Shown here one piece after another: positions 1 through 12,722 of a stretch of 64,000 nucleotides of DNA. Source of the DNA: Galaxea fascicularis (lineage: Eukaryota > Cnidaria > Anthozoa > Scleractinia > Euphylliidae); contig OX419339.1 in assembly GCA_948470475.1 (NCBI GenBank), forward strand, positions 7,920,185 to 7,984,184, read 5' to 3'. A program made the position numbers and the translations under genes. How positions within the stretch are numbered: position 1 is the first letter of the stretch; the number at the start of each line of letters is the position of its first letter. The notes under the pieces are model-generated. The model had not been told where the DNA came from, ran no database searches, and saw only the letters and a program-made list of their open reading frames with translations.

Positions 1-1766
1 GCAGTGAGAATGCCTTAAACAAACTGGTTGCTCACAAAACAATGCAACACAACACTGAACCAAGTGAAGCAACTAGAAACGCATTTTATATGTCTATCAT
101 TTCAGAGAACGAAAACCACACACAAACGTGGAAAGCAAAACGCCATTTATGGAAAATAAAAAGAACTTTGACACAGAAGATCGAAAAGGAACTTAATTGT
201 TCGTGAAAATTCTAGTGCTGCGATGAAAGATAAGATCCTCCCGTTTCACGTAACCCATTCTAAATTGTCGTCAAACCCGGTCGCAAATAGCTTAATTTCA
301 ATCAACAACGTGTATCTCCAACTATACAGACCAAATTTTGTTTTTTAGTTGCCTCTTTAAGGATAAACTGCCATTATACTCCCCGTTCACTGACGATAGT
401 GGCTGCGTCTGTCGTTAATAGACTCTTGTATCAAGTGACTTATTTGTTTAGTGTATCACTGTTTATGTGTGACCTATTTTTAGTAGAGCGTTTAATCTTT
501 GACCTATTCAATGCCTATTTAAAGTGGTAAAATAATTCTATAAGCGATGCAATTGCTCTGCTATGGATGCGTTCTAAAAGCTCTTGATTCGGTAAACGTA
601 CATTGAACGGTGACTTAAAATACTTAAACGGGGATTTAAAAGAACTGTAGGGGCTAGGATCAGTCCAAATGACAACTTTTGTACCTCCTCGACAACCCCC
701 CCTCCTCCCCCATCCCTCCCTTAAAAGAACATCATTGACTATGCTAATCTGATCCATTTAATCCGTTTTTCCGGTTTAAGTAAAATATAATCCCACTATC
801 TCTTTTGAGATGGACAGCTTATTTGTGACACTAGAAAGAGTTCCAGAAATTTCGCGAGAAAAGTGTTAAGCCTTCACGAGTTCCGTAATTTCCCTTCCAA
901 GTGTGGACTAGCATGCAGATGATATGAATGAAACTATTTAGCATCATTGAAGGGCAATAACGTAAGATGCCCTAAATAAAACATATCAAATAATATTTCT
1001 AGACCGACAACTGAGCAAGAGGTGTGGCTTGGCGGCTCGGCGTTATTGCACAAAGAGCTCAATTAGTCCTCATATAACGGGTTGTGGTGCCGCCTTTTCT
1101 GAAGCCCCACGTAAAAAGGCGGATCAATTGTTCAGCTGATTATAACTGCGATTTGCTAAACTGAATCTCAAATAGCGGCATCTATGAGTCACGTGGCTTG
1201 TTGATCGGAGAGTGAAGCCTCATAGTAACAGATCATTAGTGAAATTACCTCACTTTTGTGCAGGTCAGCTATGTTTAATTTCCTAGTTAAAAGTGAAAAA
1301 CAGAATTGTTTCGGAGGAAGAAGGGAAGCTTGGAGATAAAATGGAATAAATACATTCGAGAATTCCAATACCTCCTGATGGGAGGTTGACTTAACCGGCA
1401 TGTGCCACTCCCTGTGCCTTAACTTAAAAAGAACTACAGGTATGCGTTGAGAAATTAGGCAAACGGACGCCTTTATGAGCTGGGATACCGCCTCCAATCC
1501 GACCAAACATGTTGTACATGTCATGTGGCCCCAGCCTCAGCGAATAATGCTGCTACCGGTGTGCTGCATGTCTGATATAATTGAAGGATGAAATGGTGTA
1601 TATGGGAATAAACGAACAGCTGAATAAATGGTGGAGCACGGATGAATGTATAGATCAGACTTCAATCTTTTTGCATCCATCCACTCATCTAGTCGTACCA
1701 AGACACGCTGGCGAAAAATGGTAATTGTCTTGGTTATTTACACCTTACTTGTCTTTAACTTTGCAG
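1..1766. other. no gene recognised; probably upstream intron or flank of the first gene
   Basis: AT-rich sequence with only short open frames that lack convincing splice borders. The exon that starts at 1767 follows a polypyrimidine tract and a TTGCAG acceptor, so at least one upstream exon of that gene must lie here or beyond the left edge. I could not identify it. Confidence 0.4.
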
Positions 1767-4700
1767 AGTCTCTTCATTGCTGCAGGGGTGTTGTGGAGGC
1801 CTGTCAAAACGCAGTGCTGCAATAACATTGGCAGATTGAAATCGCTCTACCGAAATAGTACAACGCACAACTTCTTGAAAGTAGAACTGGTGCCTGGAAA
1901 TCAAACCAACATAGCTTTTGTGGGGAATGAAAGTGACCCTATATATACCGGTGAGGATCGGAAGAGGAGGCAATATTTCCAAATGAGGACACATTGACTG
2001 TCATTATTAGATCTACTAAAATAGGTTTTATACAGCGTATAAATGGGATCGGAAAGTGTATGGGGCTTGTTAAGAACAACTGACAAAAATGAAATGATTG
2101 TCCTTTCCCAAAAGCTTTGCAATATTTGCATTTGACAATACTGGACACCTCGGTTGACTTTTAGTCGTGGATTACCTGCGAACATATTCGTGGAGAAGAC
2201 ATTGTACAAATTGAAACAAGGGAAGCTTTATAAATTTTTCAATGATACCAGAGGAATTCGTTACTTATGGTAAAAAAAGCATATTTTTTTTCCACAGAAT
2301 TTCTCATGCAGTGTTTCGGAACAACACCAACTACCCGGTATTGGGTACTTCGATGGAACTTTGATCAGAGCTACTATCTTACAGTCAAAGAAGAAAACGT
2401 TGTACTCGAGGTAAGCATAAATATAAACTCGAAGACGTAGAATGAATAAATTGAAATAAATTAAAAGTAACAAATTGGTCTTTTCAATCACCGAATGTAT
2501 TTCCTTGATGCCAAGTCAGAGACGTGGTCATACTGTGGACGACAACTGTTACACTATTCTGCTACCACCGTACTGCAAACCACCATTGGCTGACTACTAC
2601 CACCACTACCACCACTGACACTAACACTACCACTACCACTGCCTCTACGAGTGCCAATACCACTGCCACTGCCACTGCCACTGCTACTGCCACTGTTACG
2701 TGCTGCTACAGTAACTACTACTACTACTTCTACTAGAAATAACTGTTGGTAAAGAAAAGCCAGTTATCAGGTTTTAACTTTATGGTTTTGTCTATCTCCA
2801 AGAAAGCCACCACGGAAACGGAGGCCCACCGCTTTCGCCGACGACCTATACGTCTAAACTTCACCTTCAGATCCGTATCGACAAACAAATTCATTATCAG
2901 CAATAAAACAGGTCAAGTGTCATTGGTAAGACCAGAGCGTCCAAGAAAGGACCGAAGGACTTTTCTTAGTATGGTGTGTTAACAGGGCTGTCGTAAGTTC
3001 CTTTTATTCCCTTTATAGTTGGCTTTCCACTTGCGAGTATTGTCAGAATCGAAACGGTTCACCAATGATTTCTGCACCCTCCTAACGCCGATGTCGCCCT
3101 GGGCCTGAGATTAAACACTTACCGGTGCGTTTTAGTTAGTTGATTTTCATTAGTAGTTGAACTAGTTTATTAGCCATTTGTGCGCAGTCAGAATAGGTAT
3201 TAGTTCTTCATTCTTTCAACCAATAAGAAACACACTCAACTGAAATCAATTATTGTCAGGCAGTCAGCTTCCATCAGTCAAGGTGGGTGTAGCGAAGACG
3301 GAAAAAGGAACGGTATAGAGCCTGCAGTAGTTACGAAGTATTCATAGGCATTTCTGTGTTTGAATTTGAATTTGCAACTGAGCCAGTTTTTGTAATTTAT
3401 ATCAAGCTACATTATTGACGTACAGATGCTAAAAGATTTGTTCAATTTTATTTATTTCTCACGATCGCACGTAAATGCAATGTATTATTCCACGTGCGAC
3501 ATTTACTAGACTGGAGCTCAGCAGCTGCTTTTGCTTTCGATATTTTGACTATTGAAGTTTCGTTGTTACTGTTCTTCATTGCCGCATTTGGTCATAAATC
3601 AATGTCTCTATTGATTTTAATCACCTGTCGCTTTGCAAGCCGGATTCCATTTTTTTATTTCCCTATAAGGTAACATCGAAGAGGCCTTAAATCCGATTGT
3701 TAGTTTAAATCAGAGAGCAGGTTGAGTAAACCCTCAGTAACTTTTCTTTAAGCTAAATATTTGTTGTTAGTAAAGTTGTAAGTTATGGGAAGTGGCAACT
3801 GTAACAAGGCCTGTTTCGGGAGAAAAACAAAATTCTCCCGACCCGGGAATCTGCTTGGAAATCGTTTGTCGGGAATCGGAAGACTCGGGAATTTTTCTGG
3901 AAATTATCACATAGTTTTGGGACAGTGAAGAAAAAAGCAAAGTATGACATGAATCTTACAAATTTCCTGGAGGACTTAACATTCAGACATAGTGTTACTC
4001 AAACAACCTTTGTCAGAGTTGTCACTCCCCTATTAATTTGCCAAGTAAAGCGGTATATTATATCACTAATCTCGTACCCAGATCTCTTACGGCTTCGTCC
4101 AAAAGAGATCTGGGTACGAGATTATTATATCACATTTACAGACGGAGAAGGCAGAGGGGTAGAGGCTGGTCTACTTTTTTTAATTGGCGTTTAAACAAAC
4201 CTCGAGTAGTTGTACTTTTTTCCCTCAGATGATTTGCACGAACGAACCGTGAAATTACTCTTCAAATCTAGAACTAGGGAAACATACAGACTGCAAGAGA
4301 ACAACTAGGTTAATTTCCACTTTATCTGCAGATGCAAAGTCATCAGCTACCCCCTTACAGTGCACATGTTGGCCCCGACATGGCTAGAAAACGCCAATTT
4401 ATTGTTAGCATCTTGACCTCAATGTCAAAACGAGCAAAAGCCTCTCTCTTTAACTTCCAAGCACGCATCCAGAAAATAAATATTGTCCGCTTGAAAAAAA
4501 ATCGCTTATTTATTTTATTAATATTTAAAAAAATCTACCACAAAAGAAAACCAGCTTATGATTTATTTATTTATTTGGTGAAGCCGAGTAATGGAAAGTT
4601 ATTTTGTTATTAAATCCTAGTCCACTATGTTAATTTGTGAAGAATTGATAAAATTGTTTTGGATAGAATAGTTATATAAAAGAACAAACAAAATGAATAA

Positions 4701-5054
4701 ATATTGCATCTGACTGAAGTAAAGGGTGAATGCTTAATGAAGTTTTCTTCTTAACATAATTTCAATGTTAATTTTGATGCAACCATTTCTTGGACAATTA
4801 TAACTACCGAGTTATTTTTAGAAACGTCTTCCTCTTTGTTTCAGCCAGAGCTTATTTATGCCAAACCTAAGTCTGTCAAGACAACCGATCCTAAAGGTAG
4901 TAGGGAAGTTGAACTCCAACTGATAGACTCCAGCTATCACCGAATTAATTCACAGGATCCTCTCATATCTAATAAACAAGAAAAAACATCAGAGGTCGGA
5001 TGGGGTGGGGACACAGAGAATATGGTTGCTAGCAATTATACTTCGACAGATTGA
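1767..5054 (+). CDS. 3' part of an unrecognised protein-coding gene, three exons
   Basis: Exons are 1767-1950, 2298-2410 and 4845-5054. The first follows TTGCAG and ends at a GTGAGG donor in phase 1. The second follows a T-rich tract plus CCACAG, completes that codon and ends at GTAAGC in phase 0. The third follows TTGTTTCAG and runs in frame to a TGA. The joined part is about 168 residues. It begins with a short hydrophobic stretch (SLFIAAGVLW), then a cysteine pair, a segment with NxS/T sites (NST, NQT, NES), a middle part rich in aromatic residues (RYWVLRWNFDQSYYLTV) and a polar Ser/Asp/Glu-rich tail ending NYTSTD. I do not recognise the family. The alternating aromatic and hydrophobic residues of the second exon suggest beta strands, possibly a beta-trefoil-like fold, but that is only an impression. 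The 5' exons are missing. Phase agreement across two introns makes a real gene likely. Confidence 0.6.
2590..2735 (+). repeat. degenerate (CCACTA/CCACTG)n simple repeat
   Basis: Trinucleotide-like array of CCA, CTA and CTG units in the second intron of the first gene. It gives a spurious threonine-rich open frame. Confidence 0.8.
4067..4124. repeat. short hairpin repeat, 22-bp arms
   Basis: TAATCTCGTACCCAGATCTC begins at 4067 and the reverse complement ends at 4124. The 22-bp arms are perfect, with a 14-base loop starting ACGGCTTCG. It resembles the hairpin at 22827-22889 in layout, with an (A/T)CTCGT(A/T)CCCAG core and CTCTT at the arm end, so the two are probably related small repeats. Confidence 0.75.
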
Positions 5055-6311
5055 TACTGCCACTCCTAAGTAGCATAACACAATGCAAATGCCTAATTAA
5101 TTACTCTAGCAACAGTGGTACCTGTTAGAAACGCCCCTTCATTCTAGGTGGGTGACCCCTAAGTTTTATTACAGAACTGGTGATCAGCGGTTTTGAGATT
5201 TAAAATGTCTAAAATCTTCAAAAATTTAAGGTGGTCTTGATTGCCTCTGAAGTTCTATTTGAACTTCGCAGAAAGTTGCTTCTTGATGTGGTAATCATTA
5301 CCTCGTAATTAAAGCAAACAAACAAAATGAAGAGTTCGTTTTTCATCATGAGCTGTAATTAAGGGTGCCTTATGGTCATCTAATGAATCTAACTGAAAAT
5401 AATGGCCATAAAAGTAATTGTTCACAAAGATTGGAATTGGACGTCTATTTACAGCCGAACCAGCTCAAGCGTACCCCTGTAGATTATTTCAATGAATTGA
5501 TTATTTGAGAATTGAACCCATTTGTCGTTCAGAGAATGCATTCATTTTGGAAACGAGCACATCAATATTCAAATCAAAATTGGCGGTTTCTGATTGGTTC
5601 ATACGAACAACGGATGTTCCTTGTATGGAGAATGTAGCTTGTTTACAAAATGATGGCAAGAAACCAAGACCGAACCTACGAGCCTGAATCTCTGACGCAA
5701 GCAGGGGGGAGGGGGGGGGGGAATTCTTGACTAGTGCAATCGTGGATTTTCCAAAACGCAGAATTCTCATTCTCATAATTTGCAACGCGTGTTGTCCTCA
5801 GAAAGATGGTTAGCCGTTTTCAACGGTACGCCGAACTTTGACTGCTTTTGCCCGTGGTGAGTGTGAGCAAAGATAAGCTTATATGATGTGTAATAGTTAT
5901 AGTGCAAACCAATAGCCTATGGTTGGGAGATAGAAAATGAGCTCTTCCTTGAAGGAATTAGTGACGAGCTTACTTTACTACTTGTTTCAGAAGCTGAATT
6001 TTGATTTGAACATTTATGTGCTCATTTTAAAATGAAAGCATTCTCCGCTGGAACAACCAACGGGTTCAATTTGCGAATATTCGATTCATTAATGGAATCT
6101 ACAGGGATAGGCTTGACCTGGTTTGACTGTAATTTGCAGTTCACATCAGGTAGTGCTGACACAACAGTCCGAAACTGGTACCGGCGTAATCAGCTACCTA
6201 AAAAGATAATACAAGCAGCACAAATTATTTTGTTTTCTCTTTTGGCCTTCTTTCGTGGATATGCAGGACGTTTTTACATGGGTTTGTTTAGCCTGTTAAG
6301 TGATAACGTTT
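5055..6311. other. intergenic; no gene recognised
   Basis: Lies between the stop of the plus-strand gene and the stop of the minus-strand TMEM151-like gene, so the two genes converge here. A minus-strand open frame of 94 codons at 5501-5785 has no splice or homology support and contains a poly-G run near 5702-5721; it may be repeat-derived. The part from about 6135 to 6311 is the presumed 3' UTR of the TMEM151-like gene, and it is duplicated in inverted orientation at about 8960-9200. Confidence 0.4.
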
Positions 6312-9300
6312 TTAAAACAACACCTGCACTTCTTTTATAATAGTCAATGACAATTTGCATGTCCTTCTTGCAATCATCCATCGATAAATCCAAGACATCA
6401 ACAGAGCAGAGAAAACCCAGTACCAAGATGAGACAATCCACCACTCCCTTTTCAACGGATCGACATAAGCAATCACCTGTCCTTCAAATCCATCGATCGC
6501 AACTTCTTCTGAGTAATCCAGATATCTATCCCGGTGTCTATTGCGAGCTTGGAAAGCGTGAGAGAGGTTGGTAAAGAAGGTTTTGGTTGGCTCGTCCGAA
6601 AAATGAAAATTCCTAGTCAATTCCACTCTGGCCAGACTGTAATGTGTCAGTCCCTCTGGTAACTGCGTTTTGTCTGTCCATCTGGTAAAGCTGGAAGTAT
6701 TTTGTAAAACACAGCGTTAGCAGAAGCGTCCAAACGCCATTTTTGTCATGTCAGAGAAATCAAGTTAAGATTTCAAACCGTTTGTTCCTAACTTCCTTGT
6801 AAAAGCAATAAGACTAATTATCCGTCGCATAGAATCCCCAGTCAAGTGCGATCAACCAAAAATTCCCGTCGGGATGGGGATCAGTGTTTTGCCGTTTTTT
6901 GTTTTGACATCACAGGGAGCCCACAAGAGTTGAGAAAAATTAAATTAATAAAATTGAATTATTGGCATACGTTGATTGTTTCTCGTGGTTTTCTTTTAGT
7001 CTGCATGATTGTACATACAGCTGGTTTTACGAGACAGCACCATAGTCTGTGAGGGGCAAGTTTTGTGCGCGAGGGCTAATTAGCTATGCATCGCCATGTA
7101 TAAAAAATTGACGAAGGGAAGCAACTTTTTCACGAAACATTTTGAAAACGCTTTGAAAAATAGCTTTGAACTCTTGACTTCTTCGCCGCTTTGCAGCCAA
7201 ATTCGACTCCAAAGCAAGCTGAATAATTTTCTGAATGCTCTCACTTGTCAGAATCCCGAGAACAAATCATTTTGGTGTAGAATTTCAGCTTACTTTTCGA
7301 TATTTTGTGTGGTGATTGTTAGCGCAACAGATGCAGCCAGTTACCTCGGCACAGTCGTGACCGATTTACGCGCCATCAAAAGCGAAATGCCGCCTCTCCC
7401 TCCCTCGCAGAGATGTTTTGCGCGGTAGTGCATCCTCAGGCACAAATTGAAAGACACTAGAAATCAAAATTGTTAGCAAACTCTTGCTTGTGAAGAATTT
7501 TGTGAGCGCCCTGTGGGTAAAAAGTTTTGCGCGACAAATTAAATAAGCTGAAATGTTTTCAGCGTTAGCTGTCCCTTTGGTGACATTAATATAAGAAGTA
7601 TACCGTGAGGTTAGAGACAATACATGAAGTCTTACATGAGATGTCCACCGTGAAAAATAAAACTATGGCCACTTGATCCGTGAATGTTGTTTATGAGTTT
7701 ACAAGACGTTTTAAACTTTTCTCGAAATTTTATCCACGCAGATCTCCCCTCAGGGGTTTAGGCTGAATTCAAGGGAGGAAAACCTCCCAGTTTTTATAAC
7801 ATTCCTTGATGTGAAAGGCTGTGATGGTTTTGATGACACACGATAAACGACAACATTTCTACTGGTACCCATCGCATTCTCCGCTAACTTTGGGATTAAT
7901 CCTTCCGTTAAAGTCCTCGAACGTGCTTATCCGAGAAAATAGCGAGATTCAGTTTGATTTTTAGCGGAAAAAACCCGAACGGTAAGATCTTCAGTTGAAT
8001 ATGATGTTTCTTGTCATTTCGATACCGGTGGTAACAAGAGGCAAATATCCACTTAAAGTCGTTAAAAGCCTATAATTCCGCCATGTTTAAGACCACCGTG
8101 TGGCTCAAATGCGGCTCTAGCCTCCGAAAGTCCCGGATGTGACCGGGCATTCTACGCGCCGCACGGGCTTAGCAGTTGCAAGTCACTGCATCTGGTGGTA
8201 CGTTCTGTACGAAAAAAAAATGGAGTTTTACATCAGTGTGAATACGTAAAGTTAGCATTTTCGTGACATTGGTAAGTGAAGGGTTAACGCACCTGTCAAT
8301 GCTTTCCCCCGGGTGGGGGGGGGGGGGGAGGGGTCGGGCATACCCATGGGGTTTGGCTTAAAATTGCCTCCCTTTGGTTGGGGTTGTGAGGAGATTGCGT
8401 TGCCCCATGGCCAGGGTCTGGAAGATTGTCAACATTTGGTTGGTTCATGACAGTAGAAGTACCATACACAACGTTAAACCTACCATCAAGACTGACGTCT
8501 TTGATCGGTGGCCGTTCACAGAATCTGATCTTGAGAGGGTCAGTGATGAGTTGTTTACCATATTTCTCCGATCTATTATATAAAAAAAAAAGTTTCTTCT
8601 TTGCACGATTAGCCAATAGATCGATTTCTCACCTGCTGGCGTAAAGTAGTTTGGATGTGATTTGAACCGTGTAAAATTATTAATTATCGTGTATGTTGCC
8701 ACTAATATGTAAGTCTCTTACTTTTGAAGATTTTAATATGGTTTCTTTAATTAAGTTGTCTCGATGTTTTACAAAATCTCTCTAGGGTGGGAGAAATTGA
8801 ATGGACATTTTCGCCCCAGGGTGATAAAATTGACCAAACTTTGAAGGAAAAATGCGGTCAAACCCCGTGGGTATGCCCGATCCCCCTCCCCTGAGGGAAA
8901 CCATTGACAGGTGCATAACCCTTTAACGTCCAAGTATCCTTATTTTTTTCACTAATTTTTTGGTGCTAAATTTCGCTGGATGATTGCACGAAGGACTTGC
9001 AAATTATCATTGACAATTATAAAAAAGAAATGTGCAAGTGTCGTTTTAGAAAAGTTATCACTTCACAGGCTGAACAGAATCATGGAAAAACCAAAGCCAA
9101 AAGAGAAAAATAATTTGAATTGTGCTGCGAGAAAGTTGATTCCGGTACCTTTCGGACTGTTAATTGTATCAGTACTACCACATGTAATTTTTTGTGCTGA
9201 TACTAAGATGAATTGATCTGTCCGTCTGCCGGGTAAATTTCTAGAAACCTGTGTAGTAATAAAAGAAAACCAACGAGCAATCCTAAAACAAAACATCGAC

Positions 9301-10717
9301 AATGATATACCCGATATACTAGATTTAAATTTGGCTTTTATCTATGCCTGTGCCTAGTTATCGCCACTGCTTATATAAATTTGCTTCATGTTATGTCTGA
9401 CTTTCCGATTTTCGGCTTCTTATAAAGCACCAAGTGGATTAACTCAAAGAAAGGAAACAAGATATATTCAAACTTAAAATTGTAACCTGAAGAAACAAAG
9501 GAGGAATGGCAAAGGGAAAAATAAAGTAAAATGAAAGAAATCATAAGACAGAAACTGTAACTTGATTTTAGTTCATTTGTCAACATGTCAGTTTTGTTTT
9601 GCCCTCGGTAAAAAAGTCTTAATCTCCGCTGCGTTAGTCATCTGTTGGCTATTCGGACAACATTCGAAATCTGTTTTCATCCCATTCCATTCAAATACCA
9701 CGTGTCTATACTACTGTTTGTTCCAAGGAATTTGAACTATTGTAGGTTCAATATTTTTTCACAAGAAGGAAAGCCATTTCCTTGTTCGGAGATTTAATTA
9801 AAGAAATCCGTAAAAGATAACTTGTTAAAATGTTTTGAGGAGAAATCAATTGCAAAAGTAATTGAATCGTTTCGAAAGATATTGCATGATTTTAATATAA
9901 AAGAGAGCGAATTTCAGGAAAGGTCTTTTCTTAATCTACTGTAATCTCTGAAACAGCTTCCGTCAGGAACGAATTGCGGCACGATCTTTCAACCGGCTCT
10001 TCGGCAAATAAACAAATTTAAATCGTTTCTGTTGTTCAGTAGACTTCTAGATCACATACAGTGTTCCTGTTTATTGAATGTCTGCGCCTATCTTGACTGA
10101 AACCATTTTTCAGCGAATATTGAATATTGATTATTGATAGCGGTTATTCAATAAAAACATTTTATCTTAAACGCCTTACCTAAATGTTTCCGATTCATCA
10201 CAAGTAACTACTCTTTCTTGGTACGACTCGATTCGTTCCCTAAGCTTCCCCCGTCCGTCTCTGTAAGGCACTGATCGTTGTTTCTGTTCATAATGCCAAC
10301 CCTTCGCTCTAAACGATATGACCGGGTGCTGTTGTCTGATTGCCTCGATATACTCCATTACGGACTCTCGCTTCACCATGCTTAAATGACGCCTGGTTGC
10401 CGCGTAGTAGCACTCAGTGAGGTAAAACGCGTAAAGAAGAAGGAAAATCACAGCTGGTAACGCGGCAAGATCGCGTGGGGCGAATCCATCGTGATCTGTG
10501 TTGTCCCCAAAGGCCCAAATGGTGACAAGAAGGCACGAGAATGTAGCGATGTTCAGAAAAACTGAACAGTATGGGCACTCTTCCATCCAGTTTTCGAACA
10601 GTTTTCTGAAGTCAGGTAACAGTTCGGTGTTTAATAGAAGAGCATATAACATATAACGGGCATAAACTCGCAGTTGCGGCACATTAAACGGACGCCCCAA
10701 AGCGCTGATAATAACAA
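6312..10717 (-). CDS. TMEM151-like transmembrane protein, two 3' exons
   Basis: Exons on the minus strand are 10717-10180 and 6690-6312. The first follows an acceptor TATTTTAG and ends at a GTAAGG donor in phase 2. The second follows ACTTCCAG, completes a serine codon and runs to the stop. The joined part is about 305 residues. It matches the TMEM151 family layout: a first membrane helix after CPYCSVFLN, a second ending LLYAFYLTECYY, a segment like the family's VVWW..SYHY..RR (here HPVISFRAKGWHYEQKQRS), then YQERVVT, and a C-terminal hydrophobic hairpin containing WWIVSSWYWVFSALLMSW. The molecular function of TMEM151 proteins is not well established; the sequence says only that this is a multi-pass membrane protein. 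The first exon starts at an acceptor, so an upstream start exon is expected to the right but was not found. The 3.5-kb intron holds a MITE and an inverted copy of the last exon. Confidence 0.8.
8281..8921. mobile_element. non-autonomous DNA transposon (MITE) with about 75-bp inverted ends
   Basis: The left end at 8281 reads GGGTTAACGCACCTGTCAAT and the right end at 8921, reverse-complemented, reads GGGTTATGCACCTGTCAATG. Similarity continues through a G-run and TCGGGCATACCCA for about 75 bp on both sides. No transposase is present. No clear target duplication was seen. It sits in the intron of the TMEM151-like gene, beside the inverted exon copy. Confidence 0.8.
8960..9200 (+). pseudogene. inverted fragment copy of the TMEM151-like last exon and 3' flank
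   Basis: The plus-strand reading at 8980 gives MIARRTCKLSLTIIK, the same as the end of the minus-strand TMEM151-like protein near 6330-6375. The nucleotide match, with substitutions and small gaps, extends from about 8960 to 9200 against the reverse complement of about 6135-6385. It includes coding sequence, stop region and 3' flank. The copy ends in unrelated sequence without a stop at the original place, so it is a non-functional partial duplicate. Confidence 0.8.
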
Positions 10718-12004
10718 CTAAAATAAAATAATGGTATTTGTAATCTCATAGGCCGAGAGAATACATTTCCCGGTCGTCCTAACGGAAATTTTATTGAACC
10801 GCAATAAATGCCAAAGAGTGCCGACTACATCATTTATCAGCTCCGTCAAAACAGATTCATCAAGTCAGTTAAGATCAAGGGCTGAGTTCATGGGAATTTC
10901 CTTTCAGGTCACTCTGTGTACCAATCCATTCAAAACAGCAGTCCATTCAGCACATAAACCAAATTACTGTCGACTGGAATTAAACAAAAGGAGGTCAGCT
11001 TTCAGTGTCTTATCCATAATCAGTTTTCCCGACAAACCTCAGTTTATATCTTTCTTTATAGCAAAGTAATCAGACGCTGTTGGAAATTGTGGGATCCTGT
11101 GACATTCCCTGTATTGCGTGGTTGCAATTTTTGAATATCATCACTGACTGCTTCGAACTCGCTAGACTGCAAAACAACCATATTTTTGTGTTGTTGAAGA
11201 ATGCAAGCACTCCTGGCTTGTTTTAAATCCGACTTTGTATTAGTCTGACACTGACGGTGTCTTTCTCCTGTTGTGGTTTCATGTCCAGTCAAACCGACGC
11301 ATCACGGACACCTCTCTATCATGGACACTATTGCTTCAGTGGTCCTAGCCAAATTTCCACATATGTTTCCTGTAAAATCGAAATCATTAATGAATAGGCT
11401 ATAAGTTTTAGAATCCATTGAAGCAGGGGAAACTCCGTTCACTCATGTTCATACGTACATAAGAATTATCAAACCACCAGATTTTTATTTGGGATCACAC
11501 ATACTAGGCCTCCATCTTCATTGTATGCTTCCACGGACCGCGCAGGGAGATGGAGCCGATGGAGGGGCGGGTCCCCCTCCCACCTTCTTTCACGGGATAA
11601 TAGTGGTCGGCTACAGCAGCCGTACCTCTCGGGAATACATTCAAATAATGGTCCGTTTGGATCTAAGCCCTGATCGAATAAGTCTTGTGAATTTTGCCCC
11701 CGCACTCTACAAACTCCTACGCAGGTCCTGGCTTCGGCTGCGATAAAAACATTCCAATTGTATCCTGAATAAGAATGATAAGAAGCAGTAGAATTGTTGT
11801 ACAGCAAACCGACGAACGAGAAACCGGGGTGGATGTCTAACACGATTTTGACTTACTTTGATTTACTGATTTTAGAGTGAGTACATTATTTGTCCGTACT
11901 GGGGATGGTAAAAATGGTTCTATACACATGACCTCTATATGACGACGATATCTTTATTGCTTTGGGTGCTTTGGTGTTTTTTTTAAATTAAATCCGCAGA
12001 GTGT
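10718..12004. other. upstream region of the TMEM151-like gene; no exon confirmed
   Basis: A minus-strand frame stays open for about 124 codons at 11469-11843 and is rich in Cys, Arg and Gly. It has no donor in phase 1, which the exon at 10717 would require, and I do not recognise it. The missing start exon of the TMEM151-like gene may lie here or further right. Confidence 0.3.
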
Positions 12005-12245
12005 ACTTTCTTACTTACAATACTTACGCTGTTTACGCTACCATACCCACAATATGATACCTACACCACTTTACATGACAGACACTTTCGCTATTCTTCT
12101 AGCACATATACTTACATTAGGATTCTCACACTATTTACATTTCCAGTATTCAATTTAGGACTTACACTACTTATAATACGATACTTATAATACTTACAAT
12201 ACTATACGTACAGTTTACTTACATTAAAATACTTTCAAAATATTT
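12005..12245. repeat. degenerate tandem repeat of an AATACTTAC-like unit
   Basis: Irregular repetition of units such as ATACTTACA, TACTTATAA and CACTTTACA over about 240 bp, directly left of the MITE at 12293. Confidence 0.6.
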
Positions 12246-12292
12246 ACAAATATAAACTAGAATGTATTGTTGAAAGAATTCATTTGTTTCTA

Positions 12293-12722
12293 GGGACTGT
12301 GCAATAATTATCTGGAGGGGGGGTTCTAAAATTAGCGAAGTAGGCCTTAAAATAAAGTTGCACCCCCCCTGAATTAAAGTTAAAATAACTTCTTGTCCAC
12401 CTTTCGTCTAGAGGGGAGATTACTTTCAACCCCCCCTCCCCAACCTCCGATACTCCCTAAACTGTTCATTTTTAGTGCAAGGTTTTGAAGCTGTTAATAT
12501 TAATATTTCTTAAAAGATTCCAAAAATTGATTTTGATTAGCTCACATGTAATATTTACTATCTTGAGTCCATGGATTGAGATCAGCCCTCTCAGTTTAAC
12601 TTCTAACCCCCCTACTAATGTTTAAGAAATTACATCTTACCCCCCCTACCCTGCGCTTTGGTTTAAGTTCAGCCCCCCCCCCTATTAATTTTAGAACCCC
12701 CAGATAATTATTGCACAGTCCC
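12293..12722. mobile_element. MITE with GGGACTGTGC inverted ends
   Basis: Left end GGGACTGTGCAATAATTA starts at 12293 and the same sequence, reverse-complemented, ends at 12722. The arms remain alike through a C/G run and TTCTAAAATTA, about 40 bp. The interior is rich in runs of C or G. It has no coding capacity. It abuts the 3' end of a LINE fragment. Confidence 0.8.

Noticed and set aside
2524..2736. Threonine-rich open frame
   Set aside because: It is produced by a CCACTA simple repeat.
7096..7428. 110-codon plus-strand frame in the TMEM151-like intron
   Set aside because: No splice context, no recognised domain, and it lies in the 3.5-kb intron of an opposite-strand gene; probably repeat-derived or chance.
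8296..8616. Proline-rich minus-strand frame
   Set aside because: It lies inside a MITE and its proline run is a translated poly-G tract.
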